Positions 44,900 to 53,604 of a DNA stretch of 64,000 bases are shown piece by piece (position 1 is the stretch's first letter; the number at the start of each line of letters is the position of its first letter). The position numbers were made by a program, and so were the translations under genes. The DNA is from UBA4416 sp040389965 (GTDB taxonomy: Bacteria; Bacteroidota; Bacteroidia; B-17B0; Aurantibacillaceae). The stretch covers positions 62,001-126,000 of the forward strand of contig JAZJZF010000023.1 in NCBI GenBank assembly GCA_040389965.1. Reading direction: 5' to 3'. The notes beneath the pieces were generated by a model. That model was not told the origin of the DNA. It saw only the letters and a list, made by a program, of their open reading frames with translations, and did no database searches.

Positions 44900-45060
44900 G
44901 GTCTACCCTTAGTAAAACACCAACGTTTATTTCAGAAAATTCTTCACGTTTTTTTTAGCTTTATGCAATATGGTTAAGAAATCTTAAATACTCCACAAAC
45001 GCATGTTTTCGGATATAAGCGGTTACGCCGTTTCACATTATAATACCTACTTTTAATGCC

Positions 45061-45720
45061 GTGATAAAGCTGGAACAAATCCGAAAATCCTATCAGTTAA
45101 ACGATACTTCTTTTGAAGTATTAAAAGGAATTGATATACATATTAGAGAAGGCGAGTTTGTTTCTATTATGGGTTCTTCGGGATCGGGGAAATCAACTCT
45201 TTTAAATATACTCGGGATTTTAGATAACTACGATTCGGGCGATTATATTTTAAATGACACACTCATCAAAGATCTGTCGCAAACCAAAGCGGCGCAGTTG
45301 CGGAACCGGTTTTTAGGATTTGTATTTCAATCGTTTAATTTATTGTCTTTTAAAAATGCGATGGAAAATGTAGCTCTGCCATTGTATTATCAAAAAGTAT
45401 CGCGTAAAGAGCGCAATGCAAAAGCAATGGAATACCTCGAAATGGTTGGTTTAAAAGACTGGGCAGAACATTTGCCAAACGAAATGAGCGGTGGACAAAA
45501 ACAACGTGTTGCTATAGCCCGTGCGCTTATCGGAAATCCGAAAGTTATTTTTGCTGATGAACCAACAGGCGCTCTGGATTCGCAAACCTCTATTGAAGTC
45601 ATGGATATTTTTAAAGACATCAATAAGCAGGGAAAAACAATTGTGCTGGTAACACACGAAAATGATATTGCTGCATTAACAGACAGAACCATTCGGTTAA
45701 AAGACGGACTCATTATTTAA
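45061..45720 (+). CDS. ABC transporter ATP-binding protein (MacB/LolD type)
   Basis: A 219-residue ATPase; GTG is the likely start. Walker A is GSSGSGKST, the signature motif is MSGGQKQR, and Walker B is VIFADEP followed by TGALDSQT. It belongs to the MacB/LolD/FtsE group and forms a rightward cassette with two MacB-like permeases and a membrane-fusion protein (45845-49514). The probable job is tripartite export of a peptide, lipid or small molecule, or mechanotransmission; no TolC homologue is in the window. Confidence 0.9.
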   Translation: MIKLEQIRKSYQLNDTSFEVLKGIDIHIREGEFVSIMGSSGSGKSTLLNILGILDNYDSGDYILNDTLIKDLSQTKAAQLRNRFLGFVFQSFNLLSFKNAMENVALPLYYQKVSRKERNAKAMEYLEMVGLKDWAEHLPNEMSGGQKQRVAIARALIGNPKVIFADEPTGALDSQTSIEVMDIFKDINKQGKTIVLVTHENDIAALTDRTIRLKDGLII

Positions 45721-45735
45721 TTATAAGTGATGAAT

Positions 45736-45827
45736 TATAAGTTATGAGATATACAATAAATGTGCTTTAGCTTAAAACGGAAAAAAATAAATTGATAAAA
45801 TACTAAACTCATCATTCATAACTTATA
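45736..45827. repeat. 12-bp inverted repeat in the ABC cassette spacer
   Basis: TATAAGTTATGA at 45736-45747 is exactly inverted at 45816-45827, with 68 bases between. Both arms are embedded in degenerate TTATAAG/TTATGAG units. It lies between the ATPase and the first permease; it may be a degenerate repeat insertion. No terminator run is attached, so the cassette could still be one transcript. Confidence 0.5.
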
Positions 45828-45844
45828 TCTTATAACTAAACAAG

Positions 45845-47074
45845 ATGTTTGACCTCGATAAGTGGCAGGAAATATTAGGAACCATTAAAAAAAATAAACT
45901 TCGTACAATACTTACGGCGTTTAGCGTAGCGTGGGGGATTTTTATCCTGATCATTTTATTGGCTGCCGGACAGGGCTTAAGAAACGGAGCACAATTTCAG
46001 TTTGGAAATGATGCCGCCAACAGTATCTGGATAGATGGCGGGCAAACCAGTATGGCTTATGAAGGCTATAAGCCCGGAAGAAACATACAACTGAAGAACG
46101 AAGATTTTTTTGATATCAAAGATAGAACAAAAGATGTGGATCATGCTTCTGCAACCTTTGGCTGGCGTGAAAATAAAACACTTTCCTATAAAAATGAACA
46201 TTCGGGTTTTTTAGTACGTTCCTGCGCTCCGGATCATAATTTACTGGAAAAAGCAAAGATTATTAAAGGCCGTTTTATCAATGAATACGATTTTAATGAA
46301 TTCAGAAAGGTATGTGTATTAGGCAAACCTGTAGAGGATTTTTTATTTAAAGGAGAAGACCCGATCGGAAAATTTATTGATGTATCAGGAACAAAATATA
46401 AAGTAATAGGTGTTTTTAATGATCCGGGAAAAGGAGATAACGAACGTATCTATATCCCTTTGCTTACAGCTCAGCGTATTTATAACGGGAAAGATAATGT
46501 AGGAGTAATTTGGGCTACTACGGGCAATGCAAGCCTTGAGCGGAGCGAGCAAATGGTAACGGAGATCCGTAATAACCTTGCCAAAAAATACCACTTTAAT
46601 CCCAATGATATGAATGCCATTGGCGTAAGAAACAACAATGCAGAATACAAACGTATTATGGGAATGCTGGATGGAATTAAATATTTTATTTATGTGATTG
46701 GCATTTTAACTTTGCTGGCGGGCGTTGTAGGCATTAGCAACATTATGATGATTGTAGTAAAAGAACGTACTAAAGAAATAGGGGTGCGTAAAGCCCTTGG
46801 CGCGTCTCCCTTTTCGATCGTTACCTTAATTATACAGGAATCTGTTTTTATTACGTCCATTGCCGGCTATGTTGGTTTAATGCTTGGTATTGTTGTTGTT
46901 GAGATCATAAAGTATTTTAAACTGGAAGGCGATTTTTTTAAGGATCCTGATGTGGACGTTAATATTGCTGTATCAGCCGTTGTATTAATTGTGATTGCAG
47001 GCGCCCTTGCCGGATTATTTCCCGCTATAAAGGCCGCCAGAGTAGAACCTATAACCGCTTTAAGAGAAAACTAG
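45845..47074 (+). CDS. MacB-like ABC transporter permease (first)
   Basis: A 409-residue permease with the MacB layout: a short cytosolic start (LDKWQEILGTIKKNKLRTIL), one helix, a large periplasmic domain (about residues 50-270), and three C-terminal helices around IGISNIMMIVVKERTKEIGV and RKALGASP. It ends in the typical GLFPAIKAARVEPITALRE. It pairs with the next gene, which is a close relative, so the transporter is probably a heterodimer. The cognate ATPase is at 45061-45720. Confidence 0.9.
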   Translation: MFDLDKWQEILGTIKKNKLRTILTAFSVAWGIFILIILLAAGQGLRNGAQFQFGNDAANSIWIDGGQTSMAYEGYKPGRNIQLKNEDFFDIKDRTKDVDHASATFGWRENKTLSYKNEHSGFLVRSCAPDHNLLEKAKIIKGRFINEYDFNEFRKVCVLGKPVEDFLFKGEDPIGKFIDVSGTKYKVIGVFNDPGKGDNERIYIPLLTAQRIYNGKDNVGVIWATTGNASLERSEQMVTEIRNNLAKKYHFNPNDMNAIGVRNNNAEYKRIMGMLDGIKYFIYVIGILTLLAGVVGISNIMMIVVKERTKEIGVRKALGASPFSIVTLIIQESVFITSIAGYVGLMLGIVVVEIIKYFKLEGDFFKDPDVDVNIAVSAVVLIVIAGALAGLFPAIKAARVEPITALREN

Positions 47075-47075
47075 A

Positions 47076-48329
47076 TTGGTATTTGAACGCGATAGCTGGC
47101 AAGAGATTTTTGCAACCATTCGTAAAAATAAATTACGAACCTTCTTAACCATGTTAGGAGTGTTTTGGGGTATTTTTATGTTGGTAATTATGCTTGGGTC
47201 CGGCAATGGCTTACGGAATGGTATTTTAAAGGACTTTGCTGGTACAGCAACCAATAGTTTTTTTACCTGGACACAACAAACTTCCAAAGCGTATAAAGGC
47301 ATGAAGCCCGGCCGTTCTTTTAATTTTAATACAGGCGATGCCGAAGCGTTAAAGCAAATTCCTGAACTGGATGTGGTGTCGCCCTTAAATCAGTTAGGTG
47401 GACATGATGCTGCTAATAATGTAGTGAGAGGTTTAAAAACGGCTGCATGTGGCATACAGGCCTGCTATCCGCAGGTTAGCAAAATTCAGGAAGTGAAAAT
47501 AGGGAAAGGAAGATTTATTAATGAGCTCGACATAAAAGAAAAAAGGAAAATTTGTGTGATAGGCCCGCGTGTAGCGGAGCTTTTATTTAAAAAAGGAGAA
47601 CAGGTTCTGGGAGAATATATTCGAGTAAATGGTGTTTATTTTAAAGTGGTAGGATTAACCAGTCCTACAGCCAGCGGGCAAGACGGGCAGGAGCAGGCAG
47701 AACGTATCAATATTCCTTTTACGACTTTTCAAAATGCGTTTAACTATGGCGACATTGTAGGATGGTTTGCTATTAAATCAAAAGATAATATCCCTGCCGA
47801 AGTATCAGAAGAAAAAGTATTGAGTATTTTGAAAGAACGTCATAAAGTTTCGCCCGACGATCTTTCTGCTCTGGGTCATTGGAATATGGCAGTTGAATAC
47901 AATAAATTGAACGGATTATTTACAGGAATCGAAATTCTGATATGGATAGTTGGCACCGGAACCTTACTGGCGGGCGTTATTGGCATTAGTAATATTATGC
48001 TCATTGTAGTAAAAGAGCGTACTAAAGAAATTGGTGTGAAACGTGCTTTGGGCGCAGTGCCTTATCAGATTGTTTCGCAAATTATTGTGGAGACTATTTT
48101 TCTCACCTCCATTTCGGGATACTTTGGTTTGGTTGCTGGCATTGGCTTACTGGAATTATTAAACGCTGCTATTGGCAGTTCGGGTGAGATGTTTACCAAC
48201 CCTACAGTAGATTTGAGTGTGGCCTTAAAAGCATTAAGTGTGTTAATTGTAAGTGGTGGCATTGCCGGGTTTATCCCGGCTTCTAAAGCTGTTTCCATAA
48301 AACCGGTTGATGCCTTACGAAGTGAATAA
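47076..48329 (+). CDS. MacB-like ABC transporter permease (second)
   Basis: A 417-residue paralogue of the preceding permease, beginning with a TTG codon one base after its stop. It shows the same plan, with DSWQEIFATIRKNKLRTFLT at the start and ISNIMLIVVKERTKEIGVKR plus FIPASKAVSIKPVDALRSE at the end. The periplasmic domain differs more than the helices do, as expected for a heterodimer whose two halves contact different parts of the fusion protein or substrate. Confidence 0.9.
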   Translation: MVFERDSWQEIFATIRKNKLRTFLTMLGVFWGIFMLVIMLGSGNGLRNGILKDFAGTATNSFFTWTQQTSKAYKGMKPGRSFNFNTGDAEALKQIPELDVVSPLNQLGGHDAANNVVRGLKTAACGIQACYPQVSKIQEVKIGKGRFINELDIKEKRKICVIGPRVAELLFKKGEQVLGEYIRVNGVYFKVVGLTSPTASGQDGQEQAERINIPFTTFQNAFNYGDIVGWFAIKSKDNIPAEVSEEKVLSILKERHKVSPDDLSALGHWNMAVEYNKLNGLFTGIEILIWIVGTGTLLAGVIGISNIMLIVVKERTKEIGVKRALGAVPYQIVSQIIVETIFLTSISGYFGLVAGIGLLELLNAAIGSSGEMFTNPTVDLSVALKALSVLIVSGGIAGFIPASKAVSIKPVDALRSE

Positions 48330-48398
48330 TGTATATAAATAAACTTGAAAATAAATAAAACAGTAACCTCTCTGCGGGCTTTGTAAATTATAAAAACT

Positions 48399-49514
48399 AT
48401 GAAAAAAAAATCAATCGGAAAACAGATCTTCAGAGCATTAGGGCTTTTGCTCATATTTGGTATACTGGCCTGGACAATTCTTTTCTTTTATAACAAATCA
48501 CAAACTCCGCCGGTAACCTTCCAAACCGTTATGCCCTTCGATACTGTGATCATTAAGAAAACAGTAGCTACCGGTTCTGTTACACCCCGTAAAGAAGTAA
48601 ATATGAAATCGCAGGTAAGCGGCATCATTGAAAAATTGTATATTGTTGCGGGTCAGGAAGTAAAACAGGGAGATATTATTGCTAAAATTAAGATCATTCC
48701 TAATATGCTTAATATGGCAAATGCCGAAACACGTGTTAACACCGCGCAATTGAATTACGATAATGCGAAACTCGAATACGATCGTAATAAGCAGTTGTTT
48801 GACCAGAGCGTCATCGCTAAATCTGAATTCCAGGTGTATGAACTAAAAATAAAAGCAACCAACGAAGAGTTAATGGCTTCTCAAAACCAGTTACAGATTA
48901 TTAAAGAAGGTGTTTCTAAATCGAGTGGCACTGCCTCTAACACATTAGTAAAAGCAACCATTACAGGGATGGTATTGGATGTGCCTGTAAAAGAGGGCGG
49001 ACAGGTTATTGAAAGTAATACGTTTAATGAAGGAACAACCATTGCTTCTGTAGCTAATATGGGAGAGATGATTTTTGAAGGAAAACTGGATGAAAGCGAA
49101 GTAGGTAAAGTACACGAAGGAATGGATATTGTGCTAACCATTGGTGCTATTGATAAAGAAAGCTTTAAAGCCAAACTCGAATACATTGCGCCAAAAGGTG
49201 TGACCGAAAACGGTGCTATCCAGTTTTTGATAAGAGCTTCTATCAGCAAGGATAACAGCTCTTTCCTGCGTGCCGGCTATAGTGCGAATGCGGATATTAT
49301 TTTAGATAAAAAAGAAAAAGTATTATCCATTCCTGAAAGCGTGTTGCAATTTGATAAGGAAAAACCTTTTGTAGAAATAGAAACCTCGTCTCAGAAATTT
49401 GAGAAACGCTTTATCAAAACGGGTTTATCGGATGGTATTAATATAGAAATACTGGAAGGTGTAAAAAAAGGAGATAAGCTCAAACTGCCGCAATTGGCTG
49501 AAATGCCTCATTAA
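48399..49514 (+). CDS. MacA/HlyD-type periplasmic adaptor protein
   Basis: A 371-residue membrane-fusion protein: one N-terminal helix (about residues 12-31), then a barrel-sandwich hybrid with lipoyl halves (VNMKSQVSGIIEKLYIVAGQ and LVKATITGMVLDVPVKEGGQ), a helical hairpin between (about residues 95-170), and a beta-barrel. It links the MacB-like permeases to an outer-membrane channel. Its stop codon and the metzincin-like gene's stop share the TTAA at 49511-49514. Confidence 0.9.
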   Translation: MKKKSIGKQIFRALGLLLIFGILAWTILFFYNKSQTPPVTFQTVMPFDTVIIKKTVATGSVTPRKEVNMKSQVSGIIEKLYIVAGQEVKQGDIIAKIKIIPNMLNMANAETRVNTAQLNYDNAKLEYDRNKQLFDQSVIAKSEFQVYELKIKATNEELMASQNQLQIIKEGVSKSSGTASNTLVKATITGMVLDVPVKEGGQVIESNTFNEGTTIASVANMGEMIFEGKLDESEVGKVHEGMDIVLTIGAIDKESFKAKLEYIAPKGVTENGAIQFLIRASISKDNSSFLRAGYSANADIILDKKEKVLSIPESVLQFDKEKPFVEIETSSQKFEKRFIKTGLSDGINIEILEGVKKGDKLKLPQLAEMPH

Positions 49515-50146
49515 TTGAGCAATTTTTTCCATAGGATATAATCCTTTAAATGAAAATTTCTGTTTAATCGTTTTGTACTATAATGAAGCAAGAGGAGTTC
49601 AATTTGTTTTTCTGTAATGTGCATGGCTTGCTCCAGGGGAACTTCTGCTCTTTGAGCATACCAACCCTGACTCATTAAATTATGTTTGCGCTCGTCTTCG
49701 GTTAATTGCTGTTCTAAAGGATGTGCCTCCGGATTTACGCTTTCGTATTTGGCCCTGGCGTGAGGATGATCCCAGCCAAATAAATGACCTAGTTCATGAG
49801 GAATAGTCCGGGTATTTTTATTTAAAATAATATCGGTGATGGCATTCCGGTTCAACTTAATGCGTAAGCCTTTAAAATCGGCCTCGGCGGGGTTATTACC
49901 TGGAATCGTATCTACTATCTGAAATAAAATATTTTTTGCCGAACATTGGTTTACATGTTGTAAAATATGAATGTTCGTGTCTATATCAAGGCTGTATTTG
50001 CCTATAGAGGCGTGATACACATGTGCCAGTTGCGATACAATAGATCGTTTTAATGCGGCAAGGTCAAAGGACTGTGAACTTGTATTGATAAGGTCTGCAT
50101 GCAGACTGATCTTTAATAGATTGTTTTGTTGCGTCAGGAAAATCAT
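49511..50146 (-). CDS. Metzincin-like zinc metalloprotease without a signal peptide
   Basis: A 211-residue protein I cannot place in a named family. It has the complete metzincin zinc motif HExxHxxGxxH: H117, E118, H121, G124 and H127 in IPHELGHLFGWDH, and a Met-turn candidate at M158 in KHNLMSQG. No signal peptide, lipobox or membrane helix is visible, unlike most secreted metzincins. It overlaps the serine hydrolase gene by 4 bases, and that gene overlaps lipB by 4 bases, so three genes form one tight leftward operon. It may be cytosolic or be exported by another route. Confidence 0.75.
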   Translation of the reverse strand: MIFLTQQNNLLKISLHADLINTSSQSFDLAALKRSIVSQLAHVYHASIGKYSLDIDTNIHILQHVNQCSAKNILFQIVDTIPGNNPAEADFKGLRIKLNRNAITDIILNKNTRTIPHELGHLFGWDHPHARAKYESVNPEAHPLEQQLTEDERKHNLMSQGWYAQRAEVPLEQAMHITEKQIELLLLHYSTKRLNRNFHLKDYILWKKLLN

Positions 50147-51330
50147 TTGGTACTTGCAGGGCTGCCTCCATACATTTTTAAAGCTTCATCTACACAATAG
50201 CCTACATCCAAGGGTGTATGGTCTTTCCCACGTGGCCTGCGTTTTCTGGAGAGCCTGCAAATAACCAGGTCTTTTTCGGGAATACACATTACATATTGTC
50301 CTAACATGCCCTGCATATAATAAATACGCATGCCTTTATATTCGGTGAGCCACCAGGCATAGCCGTAAGTGTGGTTAGGTGTTCCGTCAGTTTCCTCGCA
50401 ATCAAATGGAACAATAGATGTTTCTACATAGGCACTGTCAATTAATTGTCTGCCTTCCCATTTTCCGTGGTGCATGTAGAGTTTGCCCATGCGTGCAAAA
50501 TCCCTGGCATTACTATTAATACAGCAAAATGCTTTTTCGAGTCCGTCTTTTTTGTCAAGACTCCAGTATGCCGTATGCTCACAGCCTAAAGGTGTCCAGA
50601 GTTTTTCACTTAAATAATCAGCTAACGGTTTCTTTACTGCCTTTGTAATGCAATAGCCTAATAGGGCTGTGTTTCCACTTAAATACTTAAAAACACTGCC
50701 CGGCCTACTGAGGCTATCTTTATAACTTGTACTGGCTTTTAGTAAGTCAGAACCATAATACCCCTCGGCAGGAAAAGAAAAAGGATTTCCGTAGCTTTCG
50801 TCAAATGCAATGCCTGAGCTCATGGTTACCAAATGTTTGAGCGTGATATTTTTGCGCCAACCGTCTTTAAACTCAGGAATATAGGCACTCACAGGCTCAT
50901 CAATATGTTTAATGTAACCATCTTTTATAGCACAGCCCAGTAATGCGCTTACGTATGATTTAGCCATGCTAAAAGAGTTAGTGTGCGATGTGTCACTATA
51001 TCCGTCCCAGTATTGTTCATGAATAATACTGTCATTTTTTATGACAACAAACGCATGAGCTTCTATTAATTTCATTAAACTATCGAAACGAGGACTAACT
51101 TTTTGAGAATTATAACGTTTGGAAATCAGCCATGGCGTTGGCTTTAGAGCCTGTATGGGTCTGTTATCGAAGATTTGGTATTCTATGGAACTTGGCCCCG
51201 TTTGACCTTTTAAATACGTATTTGCAATGGCTTTATATAAATACCAACGACCGGAAAATAAAATAATAAGGTTTAGTAAAATGAAAATTACCAGGACGGT
51301 TTTTAATAAAAATTTTAATACTTTTTTCAT
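50143..51330 (-). CDS. Serine hydrolase (beta-lactamase class C family)
   Basis: A 395-residue protein with an N-terminal membrane helix (about residues 8-26). The active-site SxxK is S121-M-A-K124 in SFSMAKSYVSALL. The second motif region KYLSGNTALLGY and TYGYAWW are present. This fold includes beta-lactamases, penicillin-binding esterases and D-aminopeptidases; the substrate is unknown, and a resistance role cannot be claimed. It lies between lipB and the metzincin-like gene with 4-base overlaps on both sides. Confidence 0.85.
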   Translation of the reverse strand: MKKVLKFLLKTVLVIFILLNLIILFSGRWYLYKAIANTYLKGQTGPSSIEYQIFDNRPIQALKPTPWLISKRYNSQKVSPRFDSLMKLIEAHAFVVIKNDSIIHEQYWDGYSDTSHTNSFSMAKSYVSALLGCAIKDGYIKHIDEPVSAYIPEFKDGWRKNITLKHLVTMSSGIAFDESYGNPFSFPAEGYYGSDLLKASTSYKDSLSRPGSVFKYLSGNTALLGYCITKAVKKPLADYLSEKLWTPLGCEHTAYWSLDKKDGLEKAFCCINSNARDFARMGKLYMHHGKWEGRQLIDSAYVETSIVPFDCEETDGTPNHTYGYAWWLTEYKGMRIYYMQGMLGQYVMCIPEKDLVICRLSRKRRPRGKDHTPLDVGYCVDEALKMYGGSPASTK

Positions 51331-52064
51331 TCCGTTACCAACATGTTCCCTTTATAACCGGGAATTAATTCACATTCGAAAAGTGCACAAAAATGTTTTT
51401 TTAATTTCTCTTTTATCTCAGCCATGTCTACATCGTGACCAAGCTCTTTATTTAAACTGGTTACAGCCTTATCCTGTATACCACAGGGTACAATATTTGA
51501 AAAATAATCGAGGTTTGAATTTACATTAAATCCCCAACCGTGCATGGTTACCCAGCGGCTGCAACGAACACCAAAGGCGCAAATCTTGCGGGCTTTAAAG
51601 ATATTGTCTGCATCCAGCCATACGCCTGTTTCTCCTTTACTTCTGCCACCTTTAATGCCATATTCGTCAAGTGTTAAAATAATAGTTTCTTCGAGAAGCC
51701 GTAAGTATTTATGAATGTCTGTAAAAAAATGATCAAGGTCTAAAATAGGATAGGCTACCAATTGGCCCGGGCCATGGTAGGTAATATCGCCACCACGGTT
51801 TATTTTATAATAAGTGGCTTTTTTTTCCTCGAGCTGATGCTCATTGATTAATAAATGCGATACATCTCCGCTTTTACCAAGGGTATACACGTGAGGGTGT
51901 TCAACAAATAAGAGATGGTTTTTAGTTTCAATTTGAAGATCAGGACTTAAATCTCTGTTGGCTATTTTTTGAGCAATGGTTTTATTAAACAGGCTTTCCT
52001 GGTATTCCCAACAGTCTTTATAATCCATCAGGCCAAGGTCTTGAAATAGAACCTGCTTATTCAT
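51327..52064 (-). CDS. lipB: Octanoyltransferase LipB
   Basis: A 245-residue enzyme that moves octanoyl from acyl-carrier protein to lipoyl domains. The family marks are GGDITYHGPGQLVAYPILDL, the catalytic lysine region ARKICAFGVRCSRWVTMHG and the catalytic cysteine in IVPCGI. Length is normal. It is the first gene of a three-gene leftward operon with two hydrolases, and follows the isomerase gene by 12 bases. Confidence 0.95.
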   Translation of the reverse strand: MNKQVLFQDLGLMDYKDCWEYQESLFNKTIAQKIANRDLSPDLQIETKNHLLFVEHPHVYTLGKSGDVSHLLINEHQLEEKKATYYKINRGGDITYHGPGQLVAYPILDLDHFFTDIHKYLRLLEETIILTLDEYGIKGGRSKGETGVWLDADNIFKARKICAFGVRCSRWVTMHGWGFNVNSNLDYFSNIVPCGIQDKAVTSLNKELGHDVDMAEIKEKLKKHFCALFECELIPGYKGNMLVTE

Positions 52065-52076
52065 GTGTGTATTCTA

Positions 52077-53060
52077 TTACTTTAGTTTTGCCAGCTCATT
52101 TTTTAAGTTGGTAATAACATCTACTTCTACCGCATCAATATTTTTAAGATCAGCCAGATCAACAGAGATCCAGTCGCCCATATGTATCAGGTAAAAGTAT
52201 TGTTCCAATTTAGAACTTCCTTTTGCGATAACATCTGTTACCGAAGAACTGAATTTTGAAAACAAAGGTTTACAAAGTTCGTAGCGTTTAACTGTTCTTT
52301 CGTAATCAAAAGATGTACGGAAAGTGATAACAGCCAGCATATCATTTTTTTCTGTCCAGCCCACCAATTCGTTATGGTTCATTTCAGGAAACGTATGATG
52401 CCAGCAAAGCATTTTACTGTTTTCGTTTATTTGTTGTCTGAAACGTACTGCCGTGCCTTCGCAGGTACCTAACGAATAAATAACGGGGATCTTATGAAAT
52501 AAGAGCTGTGCAATTTTTTTAGCTTCCGTTTTCATTGCTTCTTTTTCGGAAGCTAATAAGCTGATACTACCTTTTACTTGTGCCAGTAAATCTGTTTTCA
52601 CAAAGCCGTTAAACTGAATGATTTTTAACAACTGAATAAATGAATACCCTATGCAGGAACGTGGCGGGTGGCCACCGGGAATAATAATTGTATCGTAATT
52701 ATTTTTTAGAGAGAGTTCTTTTATTTGTCCGCCACTGGTTACACAAACAATTTGCGCTTGCTTTGAAATAGCTTGCTTCATAGCAGAAAGCGTTTCTTCT
52801 GTATTACCACTGTAAGAAGAAATAATTACCAGCGAATGTGCATTTACAAATTCAGGTAAAAAATAATCCTTATTCACAATAATGGGAACGGTACATTCGC
52901 CCTGAACCAATTCAGATAAAATAGTTCCGCTGATACCTGAGCCTCCAAGCCCGGTAACAATAATATTATGTATATTATTTTTTTTGGTTAATGTCGCTGA
53001 ATCAGCGATAATTAACGCTTCTTCTAATTGTTTTGTAAATCCTTCTACTAGTGTCCTCAT
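52077..53060 (-). CDS. Bifunctional phosphoglucose/phosphomannose isomerase (SIS family)
   Basis: A 327-residue SIS-domain isomerase. The start at 53060 (MRTLVEGFTKQLEEAL) drops ten hydrophobic residues with no support. Family marks include GLGGSGISG, the SSYSGNTEETLSA phosphosugar loop and HNELVGWTE with the catalytic histidine. It interconverts hexose-6-phosphates for glycolysis or for mannose-nucleotide synthesis. It lies between a thioesterase and lipB, all leftward. Confidence 0.88.
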   Translation of the reverse strand: MRTLVEGFTKQLEEALIIADSATLTKKNNIHNIIVTGLGGSGISGTILSELVQGECTVPIIVNKDYFLPEFVNAHSLVIISSYSGNTEETLSAMKQAISKQAQIVCVTSGGQIKELSLKNNYDTIIIPGGHPPRSCIGYSFIQLLKIIQFNGFVKTDLLAQVKGSISLLASEKEAMKTEAKKIAQLLFHKIPVIYSLGTCEGTAVRFRQQINENSKMLCWHHTFPEMNHNELVGWTEKNDMLAVITFRTSFDYERTVKRYELCKPLFSKFSSSVTDVIAKGSSKLEQYFYLIHMGDWISVDLADLKNIDAVEVDVITNLKNELAKLK

Positions 53061-53156
53061 AAAAAATAGCAATAAAGTAAAAGTAAGCAAAAAAATGAAA
53101 ATACAGGGCGTTAATTATTTTAAAAATGCACTGAAATAATGGCGTGAGGGATGTAA

Positions 53157-53603
53157 TTATTTAAGGATTCCTTGTTCAAATTCAGTAGAAGTCACTATCC
53201 AGTCTTGCGGTACATTTACAGTTTCCTTTTTTTCGTAATCCATGCAAACCAAAATACTTTTTCCGTAAGCACGTAGCTCGTATCCTTCGGCCGTTTTAGC
53301 GGCCAGCACATTTTCCATATCAAAGCTTTTTGTACCAAAGCGACTTACTTTTGTAAAGCAAAAAATAGTGTCTTCGAGAGTAATGGGTGTTTTATAAGTA
53401 ACTTCAGTATGAGCCAGAATCATCCCTGTTTTATTCCAATCGTTTGTTTTACGAAAGATCTCTTTAAAATAGTCGGTACGCGAAATTTCGAAATACGTTA
53501 AGTGGTTGGCATTGTTTACATGCCCCTGTTTATCTACATCTTTAAAACGTACCTGAATTAGTGTTTTAAATTTATATCCCGAAAGTAATTCGTCAATGCT
53601 CAT
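53157..53603 (-). CDS. Acyl-CoA thioesterase (4HBT, YbgC/FadM type)
   Basis: A 148-residue hot-dog thioesterase. The catalytic aspartate is in RFKDVDKQGHVNNANHLTYF, which matches the family pattern with HVNN. It hydrolyses acyl-CoA or acyl-ACP thioesters; the chain length is not readable. It is separated from the disrupted prenyl synthase gene by a single base. Confidence 0.88.
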   Translation of the reverse strand: MSIDELLSGYKFKTLIQVRFKDVDKQGHVNNANHLTYFEISRTDYFKEIFRKTNDWNKTGMILAHTEVTYKTPITLEDTIFCFTKVSRFGTKSFDMENVLAAKTAEGYELRAYGKSILVCMDYEKKETVNVPQDWIVTSTEFEQGILK

Positions 53604-53604
53604 G

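Noticed and set aside
44900..45060. Regulatory RNA or riboswitch upstream of the ABC exporter
   Set aside because: No extended pairing or conserved motif seen; only a one-mismatch promoter-like TACTTTTA.
50143..51330. Antibiotic-resistance beta-lactamase
   Set aside because: SxxK is present, but the family is broad, the protein is membrane-anchored and the context is an operon with lipB; no resistance can be inferred.
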